Origin: Candidatus Woesearchaeota archaeon
GTDB taxonomy: Archaea; Nanobdellota; Nanobdellia; Woesearchaeales; ARS49
Direction: 5' to 3'
DNA: 29,425 bases
NCBI GenBank assembly: GCA_019323555.1
Contig: JAHWHC010000030.1
Span: forward strand, 1 to 29,425
Below the pieces are notes generated by a model. That model did no database searches, was not told the origin of the DNA, and saw only the letters and a program-made list of their open reading frames with translations. The translations under genes and the position numbers were made by a program. This document shows, in pieces, positions 16,161-23,193 of this stretch (position 1 is its first letter; each line of letters opens with the position of its first letter).

Positions 16161-16952
16161 ATGGCTAAACCAATACAGCAAGCATTAAGAGAACTGAAAC
16201 TGACTTTATTACAGATAAACATCCTGACCTGGTTCCTGGACACGCTTGTTGTCTTTCTCGTATCAAACCTTGCATTCTTCCTGCTGACACTCCCTTGGGT
16301 GTACTCATTCATACCTGCAGGAATATACGCAATAGTGCACGGCTATCACGGAAGAAAGAACGTGACATACAGATATGTGGAAGAAAAGGTTCCTGAACTA
16401 AAAGAGCAATTGATAACCGCAGCAGACAACACTGACAAAGAATATGAAATTGTTGAGTGCCTCAACAAAGACGTGCTGCAGGGAATGAAGCACACAATGA
16501 CATCATACTTCTTCAGCTTTGGAAAACTGTCAAGAGAACTGTTCCTGCTTTTTGTTGTGGCTTTCCTGATAATAGGGGCATCAGCATACAATGTCCGATT
16601 CCTAGACACGCACAAAGCAATACAAGAGGTAAAAGAATTCAGCAGAAATTCAAAAGATTATGAAATAGATGAAAGCCTTCTTGCATTTGAGGAAGGAAAT
16701 CCTGATGAAGACGAGATATACGGAGAGAAATCAATAGCAGAGCTGGGGAATGAGCAATTGCAGCTAGAGCTCAATCCAGTAAAAAGCGATGCAGACATAA
16801 GCAAGGTAAAAGAGCCAGAGCACAGGAAGTTCAGGAGCACAGTGCCTGCAGAGATAGCAGCATCGACAGACGCGAGCTATGAAGAAAGCATACCAAAAGG
16901 ATATCAAAAAATCGTAAAAAGTTATTTTCGTGAAATCACAAAGGAAAGCTAA
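16161..16952 (+). CDS. Two-TM protein of the MoxR/vWA operon
   Basis: 263 residues from the ATG two bases after the upstream stop; a TTG nine bases earlier is a weaker choice. A hydrophobic hairpin covers about residues 24-62 (WFLDTLVVFLVSNLAFFLLT, SFIPAGIYAIVHGYHG), and a further helix is near 124-142 (LFLLFVVAFLIIGASAYNV). The C-terminal 120 residues are acidic and probably partly disordered. The arrangement recalls DUF4175/BatD-like partners found beside MoxR genes, but I cannot assign a family with confidence. It lies immediately before moxR and likely acts in the same membrane complex. Confidence 0.7.
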   Translation: MAKPIQQALRELKLTLLQINILTWFLDTLVVFLVSNLAFFLLTLPWVYSFIPAGIYAIVHGYHGRKNVTYRYVEEKVPELKEQLITAADNTDKEYEIVECLNKDVLQGMKHTMTSYFFSFGKLSRELFLLFVVAFLIIGASAYNVRFLDTHKAIQEVKEFSRNSKDYEIDESLLAFEEGNPDEDEIYGEKSIAELGNEQLQLELNPVKSDADISKVKEPEHRKFRSTVPAEIAASTDASYEESIPKGYQKIVKSYFREITKES

Positions 16953-16969
16953 TCGGAGGTTGAGTTAAT

Positions 16970-17905
16970 ATGAAAATCGAGGAAACAAAACGAGCATTTG
17001 ACCGCATAATGCATGAGCTAGGCAAAGTAATTGTTGGGCAGGAAGAGGTGCTAAAGCAGATGACTGTATCACTGCTGACCAACTCACACTCAATACTAGA
17101 AGGATATCCAGGACTGGCAAAAACACTGGCAGTCAAGACAATGTCTGACTTGATGGACCTTAAGTTCTCAAGAATCCAGAACACACCAGACCTGATGCCC
17201 TCAGACATAACAGGAACATACATCATAGAGGAAACAAGCTCTGGCAAAAGAAACTTCAAGTTCCAGCCAGGACCAATCTTCGCAAACATCGTGCTGGCAG
17301 ACGAGATCAACAGGGCAACACCAAAAACACAGTCTGCTTTACTAGAGGCGATGCAGGAGAGACAGGTAACACTGGGAACATCTACCTATAAGCTGGAAGA
17401 ACCATTCTTTGTTCTTGCAACACAAAACCCAATAGAGCAGGAAGGAACATATCCTTTGCCAGAAGCACAGAGCGACAGGTTCTTGCTGAAAATCAAGACA
17501 GATTATCCAGAATTCAAGGATGAAGTAGAGATAGTAAACAGGTATGCAGAGGAAGTGAAAAACATACAACTGAAACCAATACTGAAAAAAGACAACCTGG
17601 TCTATCTTCAAGGAATAACAAGACAGGTGCCAATAGCAAATGACCTCAAGAAATACGCAGTCCAGCTAATAACAAACACAAGAAAGAAAAAAGACCTGAT
17701 AGAATATGGAGCGTCACCAAGAGCATCCATCGGCCTAGTGCTTGCAGCAAAAGCAAGAGCACTGATGGAAGGAAGAAAATACGTCTCAAAAACAGACATA
17801 AACACAATGGCTTATCCTATCTTAAGGCACAGGATAATACTGAGCTTTGAGGCAGAGCGACAGAATATGGATGAGGATGCTGTAATCAAATCCCTGCTAA
17901 AATGA
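16970..17905 (+). CDS. moxR: MoxR-family AAA+ ATPase
   Basis: 311 residues. MoxR chaperone-like ATPases remodel or insert metal into partner proteins with vWA domains. Walker A is EGYPGLAKT (44-52), Walker B is IVLADEINRA (107-116), sensor 1 lies in LATQNPIEQEGTYPLPEAQ, and SDRF (168-171) carries the conserved Arg. The C-terminal lid domain has YGASPRASIGLVLAAKARAL and YPILRHRIILSFEAE. It has the strongest Shine-Dalgarno of the operon (GGAGGT, nine bases upstream), so it may be made in excess. Its stop overlaps the DUF58 start (ATGA). Confidence 0.95.
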   Translation: MKIEETKRAFDRIMHELGKVIVGQEEVLKQMTVSLLTNSHSILEGYPGLAKTLAVKTMSDLMDLKFSRIQNTPDLMPSDITGTYIIEETSSGKRNFKFQPGPIFANIVLADEINRATPKTQSALLEAMQERQVTLGTSTYKLEEPFFVLATQNPIEQEGTYPLPEAQSDRFLLKIKTDYPEFKDEVEIVNRYAEEVKNIQLKPILKKDNLVYLQGITRQVPIANDLKKYAVQLITNTRKKKDLIEYGASPRASIGLVLAAKARALMEGRKYVSKTDINTMAYPILRHRIILSFEAERQNMDEDAVIKSLLK

Positions 17906-18753
17906 TTGACTTAAGTTTCCTGCGGCAGTTGGACAAACTAAGCTTGATAATAAATAAAAGAATAACATCCAACTTTGCAGGAGAGCACCAGACAAATGCA
18001 ACAGGAAGAGGAATGATCTTCAAGGACCACAGCATCTACACACCAGGAGACGATTTCAGGACAATAGACTGGAAAGTCTTTGCAAGGACTGACAAGCTGT
18101 TTGTCAAGAGCTATGAAGAAGAAAGAAATCTGATAGTTCATATTGTGGTGGATTTCTCTGGCAGCATGGGATTTGGATTAGGCAAGACAAAAAAATCAGA
18201 CTATGCCTCCATGATTGGGCTGGGATATGCATACATGGCCCTGAAAAACAACGAGAAATTCGTGCTGTCCACATTTTCAGAAAAACTAGAGATGTTCAAG
18301 CCAAAAAAAGGAAAAAAACAGATACTGACCATACTAGAATACCTGAACAACAGAAAACCAAAAGGAACAACCAACTTTGCAATCAGCCTGGCGAAATATA
18401 AGCAATTGATAAACACAAGATCAATGATAGTCATAGTATCTGACTTCCTTTATGACATTGAACAGGTCAGATCGGTGCTTTATCGGTATAAACAGCACGA
18501 CATAATACTTGTCCAGGTGCTAGACAAAGTAGAAACTGATCTAGACTTAGATGGAGATTTCAAACTGATTGACTCAGAGACAAAAGACCACATGAGAACA
18601 TTCATAACACCATACTCAAGACAAAAATATCTTGAACAGCTGGAGGAGCACAAAGCAAATATAAAAAACGCATGCACAGAAGTAGGCGCAAAATTCTTCA
18701 GCTTCAGCACAAACTATCCTGTATTTGATGCTTTTTATGATATGCTAAGATGA
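17902..18753 (+). CDS. DUF58 domain protein with vWA-like MIDAS
   Basis: 283 residues. The DUF58 signature is complete: YTPGDDFRTIDWKVFARTD followed by KLFVKSYEEERNL, and then a vWA-like fold with VDFSGSMGFG (Asp84, Ser86, Ser88) and VIVSDFLYD. No membrane segment is evident, so it is cytosolic. DUF58 genes almost always neighbour moxR; the pair probably works as an ATPase with its adaptor. It overlaps both neighbours by four bases (moxR before, hydrolase after). Confidence 0.92.
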   Translation: MIDLSFLRQLDKLSLIINKRITSNFAGEHQTNATGRGMIFKDHSIYTPGDDFRTIDWKVFARTDKLFVKSYEEERNLIVHIVVDFSGSMGFGLGKTKKSDYASMIGLGYAYMALKNNEKFVLSTFSEKLEMFKPKKGKKQILTILEYLNNRKPKGTTNFAISLAKYKQLINTRSMIVIVSDFLYDIEQVRSVLYRYKQHDIILVQVLDKVETDLDLDGDFKLIDSETKDHMRTFITPYSRQKYLEQLEEHKANIKNACTEVGAKFFSFSTNYPVFDAFYDMLR

Positions 18754-19301
18754 AAGCCTTGCTATTAGTGGACTTTGAAAAAGAGTGGATTAATCCTGAC
18801 TCAGAGTATTATGTAGGAGACATCTCAGAAGTTCTGGCAAAAACCAACAAGTTGATTGATTTCTGCAGAAAACAAGGATATAAACTTATATTCACAACAC
18901 ATGTTGAGGAAGATTCAGAAGATGCATTTGCAGAAGGAACTGAAAGCATAGAAATAATCCCAGAATTACACAAAGAACCTTCAGACATCTTGATTACAAA
19001 GAATAAAGTCAGCCCTTTTTATGATACAGACTTAGATGATGAACTAGAAGATATTGAAGAAATTGTCATAGCAGGGATATTGACAAACCTTTGCGTAAGA
19101 AGCGCGATACATGATGCCTATGACCGCGACTTTGATATCACTGTGATAAAAGATTGCTGCGTGGCTTTTGACGAGGCCACACAAGAGTTCACATTTGATG
19201 ATCTTGCAGCCACAAGAGAAGAAATTAAATTCTTAGATCTAGATGAATTTGAAAAAGAGGCAGCGCCAAAAAACAAAGTTTTTGGCGGGTCTCAAAATTA
19301 A
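18750..19301 (+). CDS. Isochorismatase-like cysteine hydrolase
   Basis: 183 residues. The cysteine hydrolase superfamily (isochorismatase/nicotinamidase) is recognised by LLLVDFEKEW (Asp8), a lysine around KNKVSPF (Lys84 or Lys86) and AGILTNLCVRSAIHDAYDRD with the nucleophile Cys115. DFDITVIKDCCVAFDEATQE is the usual beta strand after it. The substrate is unknown; nicotinamidase zinc-binding residues are not evident. It is translationally coupled to the DUF58 gene, so it probably belongs to the operon, though its role there is unclear. The last codons form a hairpin (19264-19287). Confidence 0.88.
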   Translation: MKALLLVDFEKEWINPDSEYYVGDISEVLAKTNKLIDFCRKQGYKLIFTTHVEEDSEDAFAEGTESIEIIPELHKEPSDILITKNKVSPFYDTDLDDELEDIEEIVIAGILTNLCVRSAIHDAYDRDFDITVIKDCCVAFDEATQEFTFDDLAATREEIKFLDLDEFEKEAAPKNKVFGGSQN

Positions 19302-19315
19302 AAAAAATTTGAGGT
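19264..19315 (+). promoter_or_regulatory. Two adjacent hairpins between the hydrolase and the DUF333-like gene
   Basis: CGCC-AAAAAA-C (19264-19274), loop AAA, then G-TTTTT-GGCG (19278-19287) overlaps the end of the hydrolase gene. CTCAAA (19291-19296) can pair with TTTGAG (19308-19313), which covers the first bases of the GAGGTGA ribosome-binding site of the next gene. The second pairing could lower its translation. It is not followed by a T-run, so a terminator is unlikely. Confidence 0.35.
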
Positions 19316-19323
19316 GAATTAGA

Positions 19324-19983
19324 ATGAAAAAACTATTAGTTCCAGTATTGATAATAGCAGCGTTAATTGCATTGATATATATTGTTCAAGAGCAGTATCC
19401 GCAGAGATTGGCAAATCCCGCAGCAGTAAAATGCGTGAACATGGGCTATGAATACAAAGTGCGGCTTGGCCCTGGCGGAGAGACAATGGGCTACTGCATA
19501 TTTGATGACAACAGCGAATGTGTTGCATGGGATTATTACTACGGAAAGTGTTTTCCAGGACAGAACAAATTTGAAGACTATTTCAAGATAACAGACTTCC
19601 AGCAGTGCGCTGATGCAGGATTACCTGTGATGGAGAGCTACCCAAGACAGTGCAGGACACCAGACGGAAGAATCTTCAGAGAAGAAGTCATTCCAGACAC
19701 ACAGCTAATAGGCGGACAGAGAGACGAGCACGGATGCCTAGGACCAGCAGGATATGCTTGGGTTGCATCAATAGGCGGCTGTATGAGAGTATGGGAATTA
19801 GATGACCAGCAGAAATTTGCAGCAAAAACAGCAATCGCAAAAGTAGGACAGCAATACGGCCTGACTGTTGTTGAGGTGATCAAGGACAAATGCACCGGCT
19901 GCTTCACAGTAAAACTATCTGATGCAGACCAGACCCCAATGCAGGTAAAAATAGAAAACTGGAAAGTAAAAGAAGTAAATTAA
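19324..19983 (+). CDS. Secreted or membrane-anchored cysteine-rich DUF333-like protein
   Basis: 219 residues. Residues 4-22 are a hydrophobic N-terminal anchor or signal (LLVPVLIIAALIALIYIV). Residues 30-76 match the DUF333 pattern: ANPAAVKCVNMGYEYKVR, GETMGYCIFDDNSECVAWDY and YGKC. A second cysteine module follows, with QCADAGLPVMESYPRQC, and then HGCLGPAGYAWVASIGGCMR and KCTGCF. Ten cysteines lie outside the membrane, probably as five disulfides. The Shine-Dalgarno GAGGTGA is six bases before the ATG. The function is unknown; it may be the last gene of the vWA operon or a separate unit. It ends at a T-rich site before the convergent arginine decarboxylase gene. Confidence 0.8.
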   Translation: MKKLLVPVLIIAALIALIYIVQEQYPQRLANPAAVKCVNMGYEYKVRLGPGGETMGYCIFDDNSECVAWDYYYGKCFPGQNKFEDYFKITDFQQCADAGLPVMESYPRQCRTPDGRIFREEVIPDTQLIGGQRDEHGCLGPAGYAWVASIGGCMRVWELDDQQKFAAKTAIAKVGQQYGLTVVEVIKDKCTGCFTVKLSDADQTPMQVKIENWKVKEVN

Positions 19984-19990
19984 TTACTTC

Positions 19991-19997
19991 TTTTTTT
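19991..19997 (+). terminator. Poly-T terminator of the DUF333-like gene/vWA operon
   Basis: Seven T's in a row on the + strand eight bases after the TAA stop, in the 15 bp gap between convergent genes. Archaeal RNA polymerase stops at such U-runs without a hairpin. Confidence 0.5.
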
Positions 19998-19998
19998 A

Positions 19999-20571
19999 TT
20001 AACTTAATATAGGGTATTCATGATTGACAAAACACAGAGCAACAAGAGCAGTTCCATGTTTCTTTTCAGGAACAAAGCTTCTTGAGTGCATTTCTATATC
20101 TCTCAACTCAAAATCCCCAGAATATCCATTCTCATAGAGCTCTCTCAGGCTCATCTTCAGGCTTGCAATTGCATCTTCTTCTGTGTCATTGCCGTTGTAT
20201 TCGCACACAAGGCCGCCGTATTTCTCTCCAGTCTCGCGATTATAGAGCCACCCAAAAATGATGGCTGCAGTCGCTCTCTCGCCCTTCTTTGAATTTGCGC
20301 AAGCCATGATTGTCTCCATGACAGCGCCATGCGTGAGAGTGTCTGGATCAATATCGATCTTGTTTGCAATTGCAGGCAGGATAGAAGAATAACAGATAAT
20401 GTTGCATCTCTCTATTCTTGCTTCTCTTAAAGCAAGATGATAAGAACCTGCATGCACAGTGATGTCGCTTTGCCCAGCGCCAGAAGTAATAAAGAAGTCT
20501 TTCGGTACACGATTTCCCGTCACGATGTTTTGTACGGATTTAAGTTCAAGCTCATACGTCATCTTCACCAT
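19999..20571 (-). CDS. pdaD: Pyruvoyl-dependent arginine decarboxylase
   Basis: 190 residues. It converts arginine to agmatine, the precursor of archaeal polyamines and of agmatidine in tRNA-Ile. Recognised by VPKDFFITSGAGQSDITVHA followed by GSYHLALREARIERCNI. The self-cleavage site YSSILPA (Ser62-Ser63) turns Ser63 into the pyruvoyl group and splits the chain into a small N-terminal and a larger C-terminal subunit. A conserved LVCEY supplies a catalytic Glu. The ATG at 20571 or the ATG three codons later could be the start. A TATA-like TTTAAATA sits near 20627-20634, leaving a leader of about 33 nt. Confidence 0.92.
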   Translation of the reverse strand: MVKMTYELELKSVQNIVTGNRVPKDFFITSGAGQSDITVHAGSYHLALREARIERCNIICYSSILPAIANKIDIDPDTLTHGAVMETIMACANSKKGERATAAIIFGWLYNRETGEKYGGLVCEYNGNDTEEDAIASLKMSLRELYENGYSGDFELRDIEMHSRSFVPEKKHGTALVALCFVNHEYPILS

Positions 20572-20652
20572 CCAGTCCTTTCCAGGACCTTATTGCTTAT
20601 TGATGCGTGCAAAAACTTGCTAGGAGTATTTAAAGCTTTTCTTTTGGGTATT

Positions 20653-21354
20653 TTACCGAGAATTCTTTTTTAACTCAATCCTTACAACTTCATCAATCTC
20701 CTGCTGGCCGACTGAACAGCCATTAAGCTTTATTCCCCAGAGGACTGCCTGCAGCAACTGCTTTCTTGCATCAGGAATCTTGACAAGATACTTGTCTAAA
20801 AGCCCCAGCTCATAAGCGATTGCAGCAAGCTCAAAAGAGCGTATCAGTTGAACACCCTCCACCTGCTTGTGAAGCTTTGCAAGCCTGGCACTCTTGACAT
20901 GAACATCTGCGTGCAGCCTTTTCTCAAGAAGCTCCTCAAGCTGGCCAGGATTCTCCAACAACAGTCTTGTAACTCTTTCATCAACAACAATATAAGGAAT
21001 ACCCATCATCTTTGCAGCAGCAAGACTCTCAAGCTCGCCAATCTGCAGGGTTCTCAATGGATTTCCATGCACATAAAAAATAGTATTTGCAAAATCAAGC
21101 AGCTGCTCTGCCTTGCTTCTCAACTTGCCGTTCTTTATGACCTTAAGAACACCGCTCTCAATCATGTGCTGGACCTGAAGAGCCTCAAACTTGAACTTCT
21201 TCGTGCTCAAAGGCTTCTCAACAAGCTCTCTCCTGACACCCTCAGTCAAATAGAACTCACCGCCAAACTTCTCTTTCAAAGGCGCCAGCAGCCACAGCAA
21301 ATTATTTGTTGTCAAACTGATGATTGGCCCTGCATCAAACAACATCGCCTTCAT
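20653..21354 (-). CDS. PIN-domain protein (putative ribonuclease), coupled to HTH protein
   Basis: 233 residues. It starts with MLFDAGPIISL, the PIN-domain first strand (Asp7). The other acidic residues expected in the RNase H-like active site are also there: Glu43 in VRRELVE, GELESLAA (Glu107) and VVDERVTR (Asp125). Residues 140-233 are an additional helical region not found in the shortest VapC toxins. Its ATG overlaps the stop of the HTH gene (ATGA). PIN proteins in two-gene units are often toxins; in archaea they may also be RNA-processing enzymes. Confidence 0.75.
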   Translation of the reverse strand: MKAMLFDAGPIISLTTNNLLWLLAPLKEKFGGEFYLTEGVRRELVEKPLSTKKFKFEALQVQHMIESGVLKVIKNGKLRSKAEQLLDFANTIFYVHGNPLRTLQIGELESLAAAKMMGIPYIVVDERVTRLLLENPGQLEELLEKRLHADVHVKSARLAKLHKQVEGVQLIRSFELAAIAYELGLLDKYLVKIPDARKQLLQAVLWGIKLNGCSVGQQEIDEVVRIELKKNSR

Positions 21355-21899
21355 TTGAACATTTCCCTCGCATTCTTTAATCTTTGCCTGGTTGGAATTT
21401 CCTTGATATCAAAATACCTCTGCTTACCCACATAATCCTGAAGCTCCCACTGAGTCAAGCCCAAAATTTCCGCAGCTTTTGCAACGCTGATGCCGTGCTG
21501 GTGAAGCTTGCCTCCTTTCTTTATCCTTGCCCTGTCAAGAACTTCCTGCACATACACCTTAAGCTTTTCATCCATGGATCTGATCTGGTCAAAACATTTT
21601 CTAATTGTTACGCGATACCCAGGGATGTTGTCGCCAGAAAGCTGCGCATATGCTTTTTCAATACTGGCGACTAGCTTTGCATAGCTGATATTCTTCTCAT
21701 GACAATACCGAATCACATTAGACAGTGCATAAATCAAGACTGCAATAGAGACAGAATCCTCATCCTGAAAAATAGAGGCATCATGAATGACATGATCACT
21801 AAGCTCTCCTAATTCATCAGCAGGATGCTCGTCTGACTTGAGAATCTCAATAGCTTTTTCTAATACAGAAAGTATATCCTCTTTTATTACATCACGCAT
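21351..21899 (-). CDS. Helical protein with C-terminal helix-turn-helix, partner of the PIN protein
   Basis: 182 residues. Residues 1-125 are helical. The region with HPADELGELSDHVIHDASIF resembles HEPN-like or sensor domains, but I cannot assign one. Residues 138-160 (SVAKAAEILGLTQWELQDYV) are a clear helix-turn-helix, typical of a small regulator that binds the two-gene promoter. It is the first gene of the pair, with a TATA box (TTTAAATAAA) centred about 26 bp before the ATG. Confidence 0.65.
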   Translation of the reverse strand: MRDVIKEDILSVLEKAIEILKSDEHPADELGELSDHVIHDASIFQDEDSVSIAVLIYALSNVIRYCHEKNISYAKLVASIEKAYAQLSGDNIPGYRVTIRKCFDQIRSMDEKLKVYVQEVLDRARIKKGGKLHQHGISVAKAAEILGLTQWELQDYVGKQRYFDIKEIPTRQRLKNAREMFK

Positions 21900-21920
21900 A
21901 ATAGAGAAATTAGGATTTAG

Positions 21921-21930
21921 TTTATTTAAA
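21921..21930 (-). promoter_or_regulatory. TATA box of the HTH-PIN gene pair
   Basis: TTTAAATAAA on the minus strand, about 26 bp before the ATG at 21899. It overlaps the end of the DUF357 gene on the same strand. Confidence 0.45.
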
Positions 21931-22222
21931 TCTTTTCATCAACAGTGAATAATTCACTGTCTCCGCCAACATCAAAAAGACCTAATCTAGCACCTGCATC
22001 AAGCCACCCGTGTGCATAGTTGAGTGCAGCAAAAGCAGTGACGATATCTCCTTTTTCCTTGAAGTGCTTTGCATCCTCAAAATATCGCTTTGCCATGTCT
22101 AAGAAATCTTCTGCTTTTTCCTTCCAGTCAATCTTCTGCTCTTCAGCAATCTTGACCTTGGCTAAAGCTCTCTTGGTAACATCAAAATATTTCTCAAGTT
22201 TCTCATCAGTTATCTTGTCCAT
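21926..22222 (-). CDS. DUF357 family protein
   Basis: 98 residues from the ATG at 22222. Archaeal DUF357 proteins are short helical bundles of unknown function; recognised by KITDEKLEKYFDVTKRAL, AEDFLDMAKRYFEDAKHFKE and DIVTAFAALNYAHGWLDAGA. The shared TATA box at 22245-22252 fixes this start as leaderless and rules out a longer reading to 22351, which would cross the divergent gene's promoter and start codon. Confidence 0.9.
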   Translation of the reverse strand: MDKITDEKLEKYFDVTKRALAKVKIAEEQKIDWKEKAEDFLDMAKRYFEDAKHFKEKGDIVTAFAALNYAHGWLDAGARLGLFDVGGDSELFTVDEKI

Positions 22223-22244
22223 AATTGCAGAAAGTAACTTAAGA

Positions 22245-22252
22245 TTTATAAA
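22245..22252. promoter_or_regulatory. Symmetric TATA box shared by DUF357 and HTH-LAGLIDADG genes
   Basis: TTTATAAA is its own reverse complement. Its centre (22248.5) is exactly 26.5 bp from both start codons (22222 on the minus strand, 22275 on the plus strand). One element could serve both leaderless transcripts. Confidence 0.7.
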
Positions 22253-22274
22253 GTTTCCCCACATAACAAGAACA

Positions 22275-23165
22275 ATGAACCGGCAGGAACTTTTAGCGCG
22301 AAAGAGAGAAGTGCACAACATATTCAAAAACAGAAGCCTATTGAACAGCAATCCTGCACAGATGCAAGAAGACCTTCAGAGATTTGACAAAGGCCTCTGT
22401 CTTCTTCTTAAAGGCGGGACATACAGAGAATGCTGCGCCATGATGGAAGGGTTTTCAACAGTCTACGGCTGGATAAAAAGAGGAATACTGCCCCTGTCTT
22501 TCAGGCAGTCAGCAACAAGAACAAAAGAAATCCACCCAGCAAGACTAAGAAACAGAAAGCAGTTCGCATACCTTCTTGGAGTTTACCAATCAAAAGTGGA
22601 GGAAATACACCCTGAGAGGCTAACAATATCCACAAGAGACCAGGGACTGGAAAAAACAGTAAAACAAAGCCTGAATTCGCTCAGGCTAAAATACTCCCAA
22701 GCAACAGTAAGCTATGCTAACCGGCGCGCGGAACGGATATATTACGACTCAAAGAGCCTTATGAGCCTGATAAGCGAATCAACAGAGGACAACACAAGCA
22801 TACCAAAAGAATTTATGCAGGATCAAAACCTGCTCATATCTTACCTCCGGGGCTTCTTTGACTCAAGAGCAACGCCAAGCTATATGCCGCGAACAACACA
22901 AAAATCACGAATACTGCGGGTACAACCAAGAGTAGTCATAACAAAATCCGGAAATACACCTCTTCTATCTGCAATCAACACTGCACTCCATTTATTGGGG
23001 ATAAATTCGCGGTATAATGCGCGCAAGACGCCAGACCAGATAGTCATACACGAAATAGAAAGCATCAAGCGACTGCTGGATTATCCGCTTTTCAGGAACA
23101 GGGAAAAAATGCAAGAGCTAAAAGAGACATATTCGCACTGGAAAACATACAAAAGAAAAAGATAA
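22275..23165 (+). CDS. HTH plus degenerate LAGLIDADG-like protein
   Basis: 296 residues. Residues 47-72 look like a helix-turn-helix (GGTYRECCAMMEGFSTVYGW). The C-terminal part (95-285) has two LAGLIDADG-like helices: FAYLLGVYQSK, where the usual acidic residue is Gln105 or Ser106, and ISYLRGFFDSRAT, where Asp196 is kept. Losing one of the two metal-binding acids argues against DNA cleavage. No intein or intron context is visible. A domesticated DNA-binding regulator, similar in logic to bacterial WhiA, is more likely than an active homing endonuclease, though the latter is not excluded. Start fixed by the symmetric TATA box. Confidence 0.7.
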   Translation: MNRQELLARKREVHNIFKNRSLLNSNPAQMQEDLQRFDKGLCLLLKGGTYRECCAMMEGFSTVYGWIKRGILPLSFRQSATRTKEIHPARLRNRKQFAYLLGVYQSKVEEIHPERLTISTRDQGLEKTVKQSLNSLRLKYSQATVSYANRRAERIYYDSKSLMSLISESTEDNTSIPKEFMQDQNLLISYLRGFFDSRATPSYMPRTTQKSRILRVQPRVVITKSGNTPLLSAINTALHLLGINSRYNARKTPDQIVIHEIESIKRLLDYPLFRNREKMQELKETYSHWKTYKRKR

Positions 23166-23167
23166 AG

Positions 23168-23193
23168 AAAAATTCTAAAAAAATGAACAAAAA
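23168..23193 (-). terminator. T-rich terminator of the exosome/proteasome operon
   Basis: On the minus strand, immediately after the rpoK stop, runs of 5, 7 and 5 T's occur within 26 bases. This is the usual archaeal U-run terminator, and it also separates rpoK from the convergent HTH-LAGLIDADG gene. Confidence 0.6.

Noticed and set aside
19264..19287. Hairpin at the end of the hydrolase gene as an intrinsic terminator
   Set aside because: No T-run follows on the plus strand; an A-rich stretch and a ribosome-binding site follow instead.
22020..22274. N-terminal extension of the HTH-LAGLIDADG gene back to 22020
   Set aside because: It would run antisense through the DUF357 gene and across the shared TATA box; the ATG at 22275 fits the promoter.
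22223..22351. N-terminal extension of DUF357 up to 22351
   Set aside because: It would lie over the divergent gene's start; DUF357 family members begin near the ATG at 22222.
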